A DNA stretch of 64,000 nt from Lotus japonicus (GCF_012489685.1 NC_080044.1:62606732-62670731), one strand, 5' to 3'; numbered from the stretch's first letter, positions 34,532 through 46,025 are shown. Numbers and translations are program-made. Notes: generated from the sequence alone by a model not told the origin.

Positions 34532-35109
34532 GGTCGTGGTCGTGGTGTAATGCGTGATCGCAATGGTAATTTAATCTTTGGATTTTCCAAGTGGTTTGGT
34601 CATTGCACTAATTATGAAGCTGAATTAAGTGCGGTTTTAAGTGGGATAACTTTGAGTAAGCAACTCGGTTATGATGGTATTGACATTGAATGTGACTCTA
34701 GGATAGTGGTTTGCTGGATCCAGTCTCGGAGATGCAACTTATGGTACCTTTGGGACTTCTGGCTCTGGGAGCAGCTTATAGAGTTATTAGATAATATGGA
34801 TTACTCCATTTGTCATTTTTATAGGGAGGGTAACAAGGTGGTCGATGCTTTGGCTCGTCGTGGAGCTAGTGGTACAAATTATGTGTTTTATGAGTCTAGT
34901 CATCTTCCTAGACCTATAAAATGTTTACTTAGATTGGATAGAATGGGTACAGCTTATGTTAGATTTGTTTAGATCTCTTCTGTCTCATTTCTCTTGTGTT
35001 TGATCGTGTGGTGGTTTGTCTTGGCTGGCTAGTTTTGTTCGTTTGTAACCACAGTTTTCCTCCGACATAAGTGAGGCTTATTTAATAAAGAATATTTTCA
35101 AAAAAAAAA
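34532..35109 (+). mobile_element. 5'-truncated LINE with RNase H, poly-A tail and target-site duplication
   Basis: The 10-bp repeat aactagaggt flanks the element at 34,522-34,531 and 35,110-35,119, the second copy directly after a poly-A run. The sequence opens in frame with GRGRGVMRDRNGNLIFGFSK, an RNase H domain (RVT_3) containing NYEAELSAVLSGI, the DIECDSRIVVCWI strand and the C-terminal YREGNKVVDALARRGAS, and stops at 34,972. A 3' untranslated region with aataaag follows. The coding remnant is undamaged. It was lost from copy 2 with the surrounding 2,986-bp block. Confidence 0.9.
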
Positions 35110-35124
35110 AACTAGAGGTATCAA

Positions 35125-35860
35125 CTCCGTTCAATACTTTTTAGGTGTTACTCCATCCTCTTTTGGAAACAATTTTATTCGACCAGGAATATTCACATTA
35201 AGGTGAGCTAACTCTTACAATATGAATACAAGACTCAAACTCGAGACTTTACTCAAGGAAATCAATTATGTATGACAAACCAATATATATTTTTTCTTTT
35301 TGAAATTAAACCAATTTTTTATTAGTAGTGTGTTAAGTACTTGATAATGAGAGTTTTTCAGTTTATAGAAGTCATATCCAATTTAAGCATGATTATCAAA
35401 GTAAGATGTGGTTTAAACTAAAAAAAATTGGATTCGTTCACTCAATCAGATGATAGCATAAGCGCTTGTGTAAGTGTTTGAGAGAGCTTATGCAAACAAC
35501 GGCCATTTTGAGCTTATTTTCATAAGATAACTTATGAAAAAGAGCTTATTTTCAATAAAATTTCAAAAATAGCTTATGAATAAGTTCTTAATTAAGCTGT
35601 GTTCCCTAAACGGGGCCACTAAGCTCCCAAAGTCTAGACCAAAAATAACCTAAAAGCGTTGATCTATCAAATTTCCAAAGGCATTAATTTAACAATGGGT
35701 TCGACTGTTAAATCATTCGAGCAATCCCGTAGTTCATTACTACTTCACAATTCCACACACATAGAGTTCAAACTTACATAAAGCAGCCACAGTACAATTT
35801 CAGAACATGTAAAATAACATTGAAATTGAAAACTTAAGTATAAGATTATGGCTTACTAAC
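35125..35860. other. 3' flank of the I29 gene with a decayed MITE
   Basis: 35,455-35,620 has gcataagcgcttgtgtaagtg, agcttatgcaaac and cataagataacttatg words of a common legume foldback element, but both ends are degraded. The 3' untranslated region of the minus-strand I29 gene should lie around 35,700-35,870. Confidence 0.4.
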
Positions 35861-35870
35861 AAGATCATGA

Positions 35871-36221
35871 TCAACGCAACCCACAGAGGCGCCTCTTTTC
35901 CTCATCGGACCAATCAGCAAATTTGTTGGTGCCGAAGCATTTAGAAATTGGTTCATCAAAGTCCGCGTTGCGGCGGGTGACAAAGGCAAGGGTTTCCTTG
36001 AAGTTGCCGAACCTGAACTGTTTCTCCTCTTCGGAAGAGTATGCTCTCTTATACTTCTTGCACCAGCTTTCGAACAATTCTTTCGCTTCCTCTTCAGAAT
36101 GGACATAAACATCGGGTTTCGAATTGGGGCTTGCGGCTTCAGAAGAACTCAGACGGACGCCGCCAAGCGAAGGCGCCCGGAGGTGGCGGAGTGCGACGAG
36201 ACTCAAGGCGGTTCTCGACAT
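35871..36221 (-). CDS. Stand-alone cathepsin-propeptide inhibitor (I29) protein
   Basis: An intact 116-codon frame from ATG 36,221 to a TGA at 35,871. Residues 1-35 are basic, serine/alanine-rich and free of acidic residues until E28 (MSRTALSLVALRHLRAPSLG), as in mitochondrial or plastid targeting peptides. Residues about 46-110 form an I29 domain: ELFESWCKKYKRAYSSEEEK, then FRFGNFKETLAFV (a degenerate ERFNIN helix) and a perfect GTNKFAD (97-103) corresponding to the GNFD motif. In papain-type proteases this domain blocks the active site until removed. Here the protein stops 13 residues after it, with no mature protease, so it could act as a free inhibitor, like known propeptide-only proteins. 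GC-rich codon use supports expression. A splice donor near the stop, extending it, cannot be excluded. Absent from copy 2. Confidence 0.8.
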   Translation of the reverse strand: MSRTALSLVALRHLRAPSLGGVRLSSSEAASPNSKPDVYVHSEEEAKELFESWCKKYKRAYSSEEEKQFRFGNFKETLAFVTRRNADFDEPISKCFGTNKFADWSDEEKRRLCGLR

Positions 36222-36279
36222 TTTTCAGATCTGAAGCGGAGGAAAGGAATGTCGTGACACAGATCAATTGGTCCTCTCC

Positions 36280-36337
36280 AAACCCTAAATCCTTCTCAAG
36301 TAAACCTACAATTGAGCCCAAAGTTAATAAAAGCCCA
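36280..36337 (-). promoter_or_regulatory. Telo-box and site II elements upstream of the I29 gene
   Basis: aaaccctaa (36,280-36,288) is a telo-box. On the minus strand TGGGCT occurs twice (36,320-36,315 and 36,337-36,332). Telo-box plus TGGGCY site II elements are typical of plant promoters for housekeeping, ribosomal and mitochondrial proteins. The copy 2 deletion ends between the two TGGGCT elements. Confidence 0.55.
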
Positions 36338-36339
36338 CA

Positions 36340-37030
36340 ACAAACCAATCAATATTTTGGCCTCGTTTTGACAAAAAACAAATATTTTGGCATCAGTGAA
36401 TATTAGTGAAATATATTATTTTTTAGTTTTGATTTATTAAGGATTTATTTTTTTCTTCTATCTCATTCATTCACTTTTTATTTAAAGTGACTAAACATGT
36501 TTGAACTCATAGGTCAAGTTCGGAGAGAAATCACCTCCAGACTATCAAGCAAGACTAGAGCGGGCTTAACCACTGCAAAATATGAATTGGACAAAAAGTC
36601 TAAACGCAACCAAAGTCTTTACTCATTGCTCATGTGTTTGGTATAAATTCTTGATATTATATGCGCTACAAGTTGGAGCATACATTTGATGAACAATAGA
36701 ATCTAAGTAATGGCATTCGAACTTTTATCTTGTTTGAGTTGTACAAGTCTCGACTTGATCATCGTCGTCTACAGTTGGAAAGTTGAGAAGATTTTCCACA
36801 ACTTTTATATTGGTCTCAATTACTAAATCATTTTCTAACTAAGTGAAAGATTAAGAAAACTTAGGGTAAATTTATTTTTTTAAAAGAACCTGCTATCATT
36901 TTTTTTATTTAAATGCATGCAAGTAGGGTAAAAAAAAATCTTATGTAGAACACCAATCATATTTTCTTATCACTTTCTCTCATATTGAATACTTAATTTT
37001 TTTTCCCTTATGAGTTTCTCTTTTATCTAT
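36340..37030. other. No gene identified
   Basis: Upstream flank of the I29 gene, conserved in copy 2 (55,742-56,350) except for a roughly 60-bp difference around 36,840-36,930. Confidence 0.4.
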
Positions 37031-37033
37031 AAA

Positions 37034-37063
37034 CTAGTATTTTCTACCCGTGCGTTGCACGGG
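37034..37063 (-). mobile_element. Helitron 3' terminus, copy 1
   Basis: Read on the minus strand: hairpin CCCGTGCAACGCACGGG (37,063-37,047), a short AT spacer, then CTAG (37,037-37,034) followed by T. The element would extend to higher coordinates, but a 5' TC end was not found before 40.7 kb. Shared with copy 2, so it predates the duplication. Confidence 0.65.
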
Positions 37064-37160
37064 GATATTCACTTTTATTATTATTATTTTTTTAATTTGT
37101 GTTTTTTAATATATTTTATAGATTAAAAGAACAAAATTTATTCTTTATATAAGAAATCAT

Positions 37161-37250
37161 AAGAGCTAGGACACATATGGGTTGGGAGGGAAAGGTCCAG
37201 GTATCAATCCCGGGTGGATGTAGTTTATCTTTTTGATGTAAAAAAAAAAA
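37161..37250 (+). mobile_element. SINE-like fragment, copy 1
   Basis: gagctaggacacatatgggt is followed by ggtccaggtatcaatcccgg, which resembles tRNA-type A and B boxes, then a short body and a run of ten A. No target duplication is clear. Conserved at 56,478-56,564. Confidence 0.4.
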
Positions 37251-37389
37251 CTGAAATTATAAATGTTCTAATTAATTTACTAAAATAAATGAAAACGAAT
37301 GAGCTTTTTTAAAAGAAAACGGAAATGAAAAATATTATAATTAATATAATTCAAAAAAATTATTTGATTTTGTTTTATTAAGTTATTCT

Positions 37390-38170
37390 TAGAATTATAA
37401 AATAAGTCATTATATTAATTGGAAATTTCAATACAATAACTACGTAGAGTACACAATTTACCATTGTGATTGATGTGAGATATTTCTGAAAAAAAAACAT
37501 TAAAGAATAATTTGATAAAAAAAATTACATTTTTTAACCCCTTACTTATATGAGAGTTGTTTTCACAATCTACGCAAATACCGTTTTGATATTAAACAAA
37601 TTCAATTTTAATGTATTTACACCAACTTTTTCTTTCATCTCAATTTCAGTACTCTTCTTCCAATCTATCTACGTTTCTTTCACTATTAGTATTCTTTTGT
37701 CACTATTAAATATTAATAAAAAATTTATTCCAAGTGTTAAATTTTAAATTTATTGCAAGTGTTGTCTGAAGTTTTAAATTTAAACAATGTTATTTTTATT
37801 TCCATCATTTAAAAAAAAAAAAAACTCCACTCTGCTAATTTGACATATTAGTAATCGACATAGTAGGAGGAAATTGTAGTTGTCAAAAATGGAAGAACAG
37901 ATAGTATCTCTCCTTAAAGCTCACATTTTGTGTCAAGAAAATTTTGAAGGCATAAGCTTCTAACTCACGCAGATTGTCTCTCCCTGATGATCATCTAGCT
38001 AGTGCTCCAAAGGAACTGTCTTGTTCAGCTCTGACCTCTGCCCTGCCAAGACCTATTATTTATAAAATTAAAGTGCATAATCAATTTTAAAGAGAAAAAA
38101 AGAGTGAGAATTTTGCAAAAGCATATGTAGAAACCCTATGCATAGCCCTCTTGGTTTCATATAAACCCTA
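37390..38170. other. AT-rich spacer, no gene identified
   Basis: First part of the segment between the two duplicate copies; likely part of the duplicated unit that copy 2 no longer shows. Confidence 0.4.
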
Positions 38171-38179
38171 TGGATATAA

Positions 38180-38244
38180 TATGTAAGTGATATGCCCCTC
38201 TTCTTTCCAGGTATGTAAGTGATATGCCCCCCTTTCTTTCCAGG
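38180..38244 (+). repeat. Tandem duplication of a splice-acceptor-like 32-bp unit
   Basis: tatgtaagtgatatgccccT-type units at 38,180-38,211 and 38,212-38,244 each end in tcttctttccagg / cctttctttccagg, a strong polypyrimidine tract with CAG. After the second comes ggagctgagaagaatatg and then gtaagtc, a good donor, giving an 18-nt exon-like piece. Confidence 0.75.
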
Positions 38245-38889
38245 GAGCTGAGAAGAATATGGTAAGTCATATTAACATACAAACGGATCCAAATTTATGT
38301 AGTCCAAATCCTAAAGCTAGTGCATGTAGGCCAAAAAATAAGCAGATTAAAGGTGAGCATGAGTTCCTCCAACTACCCAGAGAAACTTTGCTGAGCAGAT
38401 AGCAAATTCATCTCTGGAGCCGCCCATCCAACCCTTTCCTCAATGAGTCTTCTTCAACTACAATAGAAATATTACTTCAAGCTGCCTGTTTTTGAAAATT
38501 CAAGGACCAAGACTATAAAAAAACAAAGTGTAATAACTCATTCCAAAATTGTATCTTTTCCCCTGTACCCATGATATCATGGTCATCTAATGGTATAGTT
38601 CTGATTCACGAAGCTGGGTAGAAAAAAGTCACCTAAAAGACAAACCATAGCCCAAAGAAGAGAAGCTTTATCCTTGCGCAACAAATAAGGCAGTTTCAGT
38701 AGGGTTCCACATTTGATTTAATAGCTGAAAGTGTGATCTTGTTTAGGAACTAACTTTGGACCTTGTTAAACTAATTTTAATTTCAAAATTACGCAATAAC
38801 ATAAATATAATGATAAACCTTTCAAGTGTGTTCATATATAAACAAATTGCAAATTTTCTCAATATTAATAGCCTCTACTTCGGTTTCCA

Positions 38890-39085
38890 AAGCCAGCCTT
38901 ATTTTCTTTTTCACCTTACATTGAGATTCCAGTTTCTTAATGTTAGACTTCAATGTGGCAATTTCTTCTGTTAGTGCTTTATGCTTCTCAGCATTGCCAT
39001 TTTTATCATTCTCTCAAAACTTTAAATTGGTTTCTCAACCGCTTCCAAGGCCTTCCTGAGTAAACGAAGCTCTCTTTTGTAATGG
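38890..39085 (-). pseudogene. Broken coiled-coil coding stretch, family unknown
   Basis: On the minus strand the pieces LHHYKRELRLLRKALEAVEK and, after a frameshift, ENDKNGNAEKHKALTEEIAT with LKSNIKKLESQCKV read like one amphipathic coiled coil interrupted by a stop and a shift. The heptad spacing of leucines is convincing, but the parent protein is not recognised. Confidence 0.45.
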
Positions 39086-39670
39086 TGCAGTCTATCAATC
39101 ATCAGAGACAGGAACAACACAAAACTAAAATAAAAAACAAATTCAAAACCTAAAACAAATATAAAAATGAATAGAATTTAAAAAACACTACAGTAGAAAC
39201 ATCCTTCTAACAACACTCATGAAAACTAAAATATCCCCAATGAAAGGAAGGAAGAAAAAAAGAAACAAACCTACATTAAAAAAAAATGTTAAATCTTCTC
39301 TGAATTTTTTTTCCCTTCATAAAAGAGTTCGACCACAAAGGCAATGTGTATTTTGGTTCATTGGAGGCTACACAACAAGGGTGCATTTCTCCTTCTTAGT
39401 ATTAATACATCAGCATCACTGATACCCAGTCTCAATAGGTTATGAACCAAAGAATCTGAACAATTCTCCTAAGTTCACTATGAAGCATTTGTTAACCTAT
39501 ATTAACAATTAATGACGCACTAACTAATTGAAGGGAAATTTAACATGACATGATTCACTTTCATGACAATATACACCCCACTAACAAAATGCAATGTAAA
39601 GTTTAGACAAACTTTGTTATAACATGGAAGAAAGAATGGAATAAACCAATTGAGGAACTCTTTGAGCTGC

Positions 39671-39812
39671 TACTTATATAATAACTGATGGCAGCAAAAC
39701 AGAAGGACCAGGAACCCCATAACATTGAAATGGGAAAAACCCCCAATAACACAAAAAGTTGCTAAAAAAAGTTACTTATATTATAACTGATGGCAACAAA
39801 ACAGAAGGACCT
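39671..39812 (+). repeat. Direct repeat of about 40 bp, spacing about 102 bp
   Basis: ataactgatggcagcaaaac with agaaggacc recurs about 102 bases later as ataactgatggcaacaaaac with agaaggacc, each preceded by tacttata. Confidence 0.7.
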
Positions 39813-39819
39813 GAATATA

Positions 39820-40774
39820 AATTTCATCATTCAAAGCTTAAATTTTAGAAAGTAGATAAAAGCTCCGTTTAGAAGAGTTTATTTGATTTTTTTGGAAGAG
39901 CTTATGTAAATAGCTTATGGCCTATATATAAGCTCGATTGATACATGTCAGGTGACAGGTGCATATATCATTCTTGTTTGACACATCTATGCTTCTAGTC
40001 ATAATTAGACAACAAAACTATTATATAAAAATCAGCATGTAGCCTTAAAATTAGTCACTTTGAGCAATGTGCTCCATGCATAAAGTGCCACATAGAGAAG
40101 AAAGAAAAGCCAAATCCAAAGTTGAACTCTAAATTATGCTCTTGATAAACTTCCTCATCATCTCTAAGTCACTGAACATAATAGGAACATCAATACGGGT
40201 TTCAATTTCAGTAATTAGTATTCACGTTGTTTCCAAGCTACTTCAATTTCAGTAATTAATATAATCAAAGGCATGAGGAAAATAATGTTAAGAGAGAAAT
40301 ACCAACCAACTAAAGTTGCGCATCAAGCCCTACATTTGCTTTATCTGGATGCTAACAGGGAGGAGTTATTTGTGCTGTTCTCGCCGTTTTTGTTGTCCGG
40401 AGATCTTGGGGTGGCGACAGGGAGTAGATGAAGAGGTCCCACCGCCTTCCATACTTCGAGATGCGAATGTTCATGGCATCTATGCATACGGGAAAAACGT
40501 TTTCTTCGCCACGAACGTTTCCTTAGTGTAATGAACCCGGGCATTTAGAAACCCTACAAAGGGGGAAATCTTGCCTTGATTCATCTAAATTTCAACGTGT
40601 GCCTGCGTGGGAGACTGATATAAATAACGGCTTGCCTCTTCTCTAAGAGATGAAAACGCTAATTTGAAAGGATTCAGAAGGACAAAACATACAATTAAGA
40701 TGAAAGTTCAAACATCTCATCTGAAACGCCACATAAAGGATACAGAAGGCCAAATTGAAAGCATCCAATGGCCA
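39820..40774. other. Spacer with one GC-rich coding-like patch
   Basis: 40,345-40,560 is GC-richer than its surroundings; on the minus strand an ATG opens MEGGGTSSSTPCRHPKISGQ and stays open for about 28 codons before a stop. It might be the 5' exon of the coiled-coil remnant at 38.9-39.1 kb, but nothing proves it. 40,774 is the inferred right border of the duplicated unit. Confidence 0.35.
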
Positions 40775-40893
40775 AGATTGCTAACTTTGATTTTCGCTGA
40801 AAAATGATTTGATTAAATGTGGGTTTGGGGTATTTGTGTCTTGAAATTTGTTTGGCTTTCTCCAATGCAATATACTTTGACCTATATATTTTA

Positions 40894-41438
40894 GGCTTAA
40901 ATATGTTGGAGGTCCCTCTAAAATAGGGATCTTTTGGTTAAGGCCCCTACAATTTTTTTTGGGTGGAATAAGCCCCTAATGTGAAAATAATATATAGTGA
41001 TAAACCCCTGCCGTGAGGTTCCGTTTAATTTCTCATGATTCTGCAAACGACGCTGACGTAAATTATATTTTGTGAAAATTATTCAATTAAAGAGGGTGCC
41101 ACGTAAGTAAATTAGGGTTGAAAAAATAAAAACCCAAGTAAAAAACTCAAGTAAAATCCCCAAACGTACTTGTGTTTTTTACTTTGGATTTTCATTTTAT
41201 TTTTATTTTTTGATCCCTCATTTACTTACGTGGCACCCTCTTTAATTGAATAATTTTCACAAAATATAATACACGCCAACGCCGTTTACAGAATCATCAT
41301 AAATTAAACGGAACCTCACGGTAGGGGCTTATCACCATATATTATTTTCACATTAGGGGCTTATTCCACCCAAAAAAATTTGTAGGGGCCTTAACCAAAG
41401 CACCCCTATTTTAGAGGGACTTCCAACATATTTAAGCC
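40894..41438. mobile_element. Mutator-like foldback element inserted after the duplication
   Basis: Ends GGCTTAAATATG and CATATTTAAGCC; arms of about 200 bp pair (aggtccctctaaaataggg, ggggcttattccaccc and so on). The 9-bp repeat tatatttta flanks it at 40,885-40,893 and 41,439-41,447. Copy 1 has the single, uninterrupted site at 11,897-11,905, so both the borders and the timing are certain. Confidence 0.95.
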
Positions 41439-42355
41439 TATATTTTACAACAAAGATAAATGCGTGAATTTAGCATCTTGGATCTCTAGTTTTATTCATA
41501 AAAGGGGAAACAACAGTATAGCATTCAAATGCTTGCAAGCAGTTGACCCAAAAAAAATGCTTGCAAGCTAAGGTAATCTTAAATAAACCAAGTCAAGAAA
41601 ATGAAACTGGATTAAAGTAACCTGAACAATCTCGTACACATTATCAGCATTTTACAAATATGATACATTTGATATTGCTAAACCATAGTTTATGGATATC
41701 AATTGACTTTGATCAAAGATGGGAGACAACAATGAACTAACTACCCATCTCTCTTTGCACCTTATAATAACCTAGGAAAATGGACAACTTGAATGGATTT
41801 TGAAGATTGAAGGGTGTTGTCGGGAATGACACAGGTTGACATAATTCACAGCTCACCATTTTCTTCATTGGTGTGAAACATTGTGATGTGTTGTCCAAAT
41901 TTTTTTGGACTAGTAATGTGATAATGAAATTATGTTTAAGCTAATTTCTATTCTTGGACATTCAAAACAATGCAAATTTTCAAAGTAGAGTTGTTAGTCG
42001 TCCAGTATGCTGAAATTTAATGATTAAATGTGCGTTTTGTTCACTGAAAAACACATCCCCATGCAGAGAAGCGTGATTTTCCCATGTTGACTCAAACCTG
42101 ATCAACGTTGCATTCAACGGAAATCCACTCATACACTAGTAAGTTAAAAAGTCAACTGTGCACCTCCTTTTAACCCATGGACTCATCACCACAACAACAT
42201 GCACAAGCAATAATATAATGAGCAGTAAACCCTGGTCTTGTGATACATAATTTGAGGCTGTTTTATTATTTTATCATAATAACACATCCCCCTGCAGGTT
42301 GAAGCAAATCAGAAATAAGTCCTTGCATTAACACTGACCAGATGAATTTTTTCCA

Positions 42356-45300
42356 TCAACTTACCTCCCAGTCAACATCGTCATCATCATCTGCTGGAAC
42401 ATCATCGGCTTCAACATTCAAATCCACCTTGTAACCTACATTTCCATTGCCTTCAAAATACACATCCAAAAGCAAAATTGAGCATATATCAGCCAAAAGA
42501 AACAAAAACAATCAAAGGAGGAACCAGTTTTCTAAGTGTTTTATCAATTTGCAAAACCAAGTAATACAAGTCACAGATTATTATTGAAAATTGACATAGA
42601 CCCAAATAGAAGTTGATGGGGTCTATGGAAATAGAGTAGAAGACTTGCTAATTTCATATTTATAATTACTAGGGAGTAGGGACACATCATCTCAAGTAAC
42701 TTAATCCTTCCTATTCAAATAAACATACCCTAAACACAATTTAAGTCATTTAAAGTTCCTTCCAGATTTTTTGAAAACATTGTTCTCTGGAACTAACTTT
42801 TATACTGGCCCAACAAACAGTCTAACACCAGTCAGTCAAATATGATGTAAACCAAGGATTTAAGAGGTGAAGTGAGTCGGTTGACATTTCGAAACATCTC
42901 AATTGCAGAAGCAGTTGCAAGTTGCAACCATATCACACTGTGATTGTAGATTGCATTAGTTTGAAGGGGCAGCAATGCAATGACTGTAATACAGCTTGAA
43001 ACCATGGGCCAAAACAATGAAAGACTGGAAAAAAGCCTGAGCAAACTAATTAAAGCCATTATTAGTTCTTGGTACCCGTTTGGATGCTTACCCAAGAGCA
43101 CTTACTATAGCTTATTCAGTGCAGTTTCTAGTAGATAAGCTCCAATAAACTCATCCAAACGGGCTCTTGAATGACTTGAGAACAAGGGCGGAACCATTAC
43201 GGACGTTTTTTTAACATGGATTTAAAATTATTATACAAAACTATAGTAAAAAGAATGTCATAGCCTAAAAAATACACTCTAAAACAAGATAAGTACTAAT
43301 AGATCTCAACCATTCAATTATCCAAAAAAAAAATATCTTGGCATTATTTTGATCAGTATTCCTATCATTCAATTCTAGCAATGTACCTGGGCAGCTTATC
43401 TTAAACTTACATATGTTATAAAACTCTAGACATGGGATCTATGGTGATGTTGAAGCCTATCAAGAATATAATTTCAATTATGCAGACCAATAATCCAAGC
43501 AATATAATACTTAAACTCATGTATATGAATGTTTAAAATATGTCATCTTTTAATTTTGACTTTTATATGGGTAGCAAGTGAGACTAAACATATATGTGCA
43601 AGCATGAAAAGACTAAATGTACCTCCCAGGGGAGCCTCTTCCCACTCAGTACCATCGTCATTTTTCTCACATTTTGATTTCATGCCAACCTGGCGACGGG
43701 AAGTACTGCTAGAAGGATCATATGTAGCCAGTGTATCAACTGATAGTTGTTTTTTTGCAACTTCTTCCAATTCATGTTGTTGCTTAAGGAAAGCAGCATA
43801 ATAAGCCTTCATATACTCATCCTATAAAAATAGGCAAGGAAAAAGAAATTTAGTGAAACAAAAACTTTCTTGCGTTATCGAAAGACAGAAAATTATAATT
43901 CATCTTATTTTACATGCCTGTATATTCTTATTATCATCATTCCCAATTGTAGATTTCTTCTCATCCGTGTACTGCGGTGGCTGTTGAAGTTGAAGTCCCA
44001 TCCATCTTCATTTCCTGCTTCACCTCTCCACGTTGCTCCTTTGTAAGATTCATCCCTGGCGTAATCATCCATGGAGGCAAAACCTTTAAAGATGTACTAT
44101 CAGCTCCAGACTTAACACGCTCTCTCTTGACTTCGGTACCATTGAAATCAACTACAACCTGTCCATATCAATAGACTAGTTAATAATTTAAGGAAGATAA
44201 TGCTCAATGTTAAAATTAAAAATTGCATAGAAAAATCATTATAATATATCTTTGAGAGAAACCAAGGCGTGTTGGTCCTTCACATTCATTCACTTGTCAC
44301 ATAGTACAAGATAAAAGAAAAAGGTTAAATCCATTTTAACCAGGAGCACAAACAGAAAACAGGGAGAAAGAAAAACATGCATAGAACCACGATGATCAAG
44401 CAAGTTGGAAAAGCATGTTCCTGATACAATGGACATGTCATGATACTACCAACTGAAATGGATTCTATCATGCTGATTTCTCATGACACGGACATGTGAA
44501 ATTTCACAATGAGAGGATTCATTCTCTACTACCAGCACGTTACATTCATGCAGAGATCCTATTTACATTCAAGTCAGGTCAATTTTAGTTCTGCTCTAGT
44601 ATGTTTACCCTATATAGCTAGTTCCGTTCAGCCCATTGTTTCTGAAAAAGTTCATATAATTTCAAAGAGCCACCATCTTATATTAAAAAATAATCATTTT
44701 CAAACCAAGTAAGCAATCTGTGTAGAAATATACACTTCATGGAAAATATATTAGTATCATAAAAGTTATTATAAGATACATGTATTTGGCATAGAGCCTC
44801 CTTATCAAATATTCCTAGGTTTTCTGCACAGTAGATAAAGCATCAGCATACACGATTCAGAGATAGAAACTCAAACTATTAAATTTTGGATGAAAAATGA
44901 AGCCATGATTAAAATACCAAAAAGTCATCTTCGCGTTTATAAATTTCAAAATAACCCATAATCACACTATGGCTACAAGCATAATTCATAAATCTGGATG
45001 AAAGAGTATTAATATCGCACTTAAATTAGTAGATTTTAGCCTTGACTGTTAGTATCAGTTAAAGCTTCCTACCTGAATGTAAGTATGTAACTGATCTGTT
45101 GTAGATCAGCACAAATATAATTGCAACAGGGTACTCCTCTCATATCAATGAATACAGAAAACACTTCTTAGTTCTTCAGTTTCAGATTCCTTACTTTTCT
45201 CACACTTTTTACTCAAAATTTCATATAATCTATTACAGGTCAATCCAAAGATACATGTAAGACAGTAAGAGCAGCACTATTCTCTCAACAATACTTACAT

Positions 45301-46025
45301 AAAACACTTCTTGAGTTTCACATTTCCTTGTTTATTCTCCCTTTTTACTCCAAATAAAGAGTAGGACTCGTGATACTTGGATAATGTATATTCATGTAAT
45401 TGTTTTATTCCCTTGCTCTTTATGAAACAGAAAATAATGCTTGAAATTTAAAGAGTGATTTAACAATAATAATGTGTGTGGGGTTCAAATTTTTTTTAAC
45501 ATGTAGCATGTCTGCCTGGTCTCTCTCTGTTAGAATGCACAACACATAGGTTCTGTTAGTTAACCAAAGGCCAACCCAGATGGCAAAGTTAGTCACAAAC
45601 TTGTATCAAGTACTAACTAATTGTATCAGAACATTAGAAGGTTCAGTTCAAGTTTTACAGCTATAGAATATTTCAATTTTCAAATAATACAAATTTATCT
45701 TGGTCTCTTTGCATTTTCTTTCCCATTCCTATCACTTTCTCTTGTTTTCTTTTCAATTGTCGGTTCCTAAAAATGTATGCCAGAAATGATATCTTCCTTG
45801 AAACAGTATAATGCATGTTTACCTAAGTATCCCCGCCACTGTGAGGCATTGGAGCTCCATTATATCCCAGTTGAGAATTTTTAGAATCACCGCCATTGAT
45901 ATCTCCATTAGCTGCGCGTGCTGCAGCACTAGCTCGAGTTTCCCATGCTTGAAGACTGCCAAATTCTGGAACAGGCAAGTCTTATACCCAACTGATTTGG
46001 TCCATTAAAGGCTTGTAGCTCCAAC
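42356..46025 (-). pseudogene. TFIIEalpha: TFIIE-alpha pseudogene, copy 2
   Basis: Exons correspond to copy 1: about 46,025-45,823 (DLPVPEFGSLQAWETRASAA), 44,158-43,918 (LKVLPPWMITPGMNLTKEQR), 43,821-43,623 (DEYMKAYYAAFLKQQHELEE through TEWEEAPLG) and 42,450-42,356. The stop before DLPVPEF, the TAG at that exon's end and the frameshift after KMDG are shared with copy 1, so the gene was dead before duplication. The 43.8-kb exon is intact here (seven T rather than eight). The last exon has lost nine bases of the acidic run and ends DWEVS instead of DWEEG. Exon 1 has been deleted. Confidence 0.9.
43076..43163. mobile_element. Short MITE-like element, copy 2
   Basis: Same CCCGTTTGGATG...CATCCAAACGGG element as in copy 1. 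Confidence 0.5.

Larger units (their letters stand above)
11787..37385 (+). repeat. Segmental duplication, copy 1
   Basis: Near-identical, same-orientation copy of 40,775-56,698. Matching blocks are 11,787-16,665, 17,189-17,223, 23,806-33,341 and 36,328-37,385. Blocks present only here are 16,666-17,188, 17,224-23,805 and 33,342-36,327. Because they remove parts of otherwise continuous pseudogenes (first exon of TFIIE-alpha, first exon of TAF2) they are best read as deletions from copy 2. Small private changes here include an extra T in a TFIIE exon, a 14-bp repeat near 26,803-26,832 and an 11-bp deletion in the LINE fragment. Confidence 0.95.

Noticed and set aside
21278..36221. I29 gene and protease remnant as one gene with a 14-kb intron
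   Set aside because: The I29 frame ends in a stop without a convincing donor, other gene fragments on both strands lie between, and the protease part lacks its active-site exon anyway.
37195..37215. tRNA gene suggested by a B-box-like ggtatcaatccc
   Set aside because: No cloverleaf can be folded and the A-rich tail points to a SINE-type retroposon.
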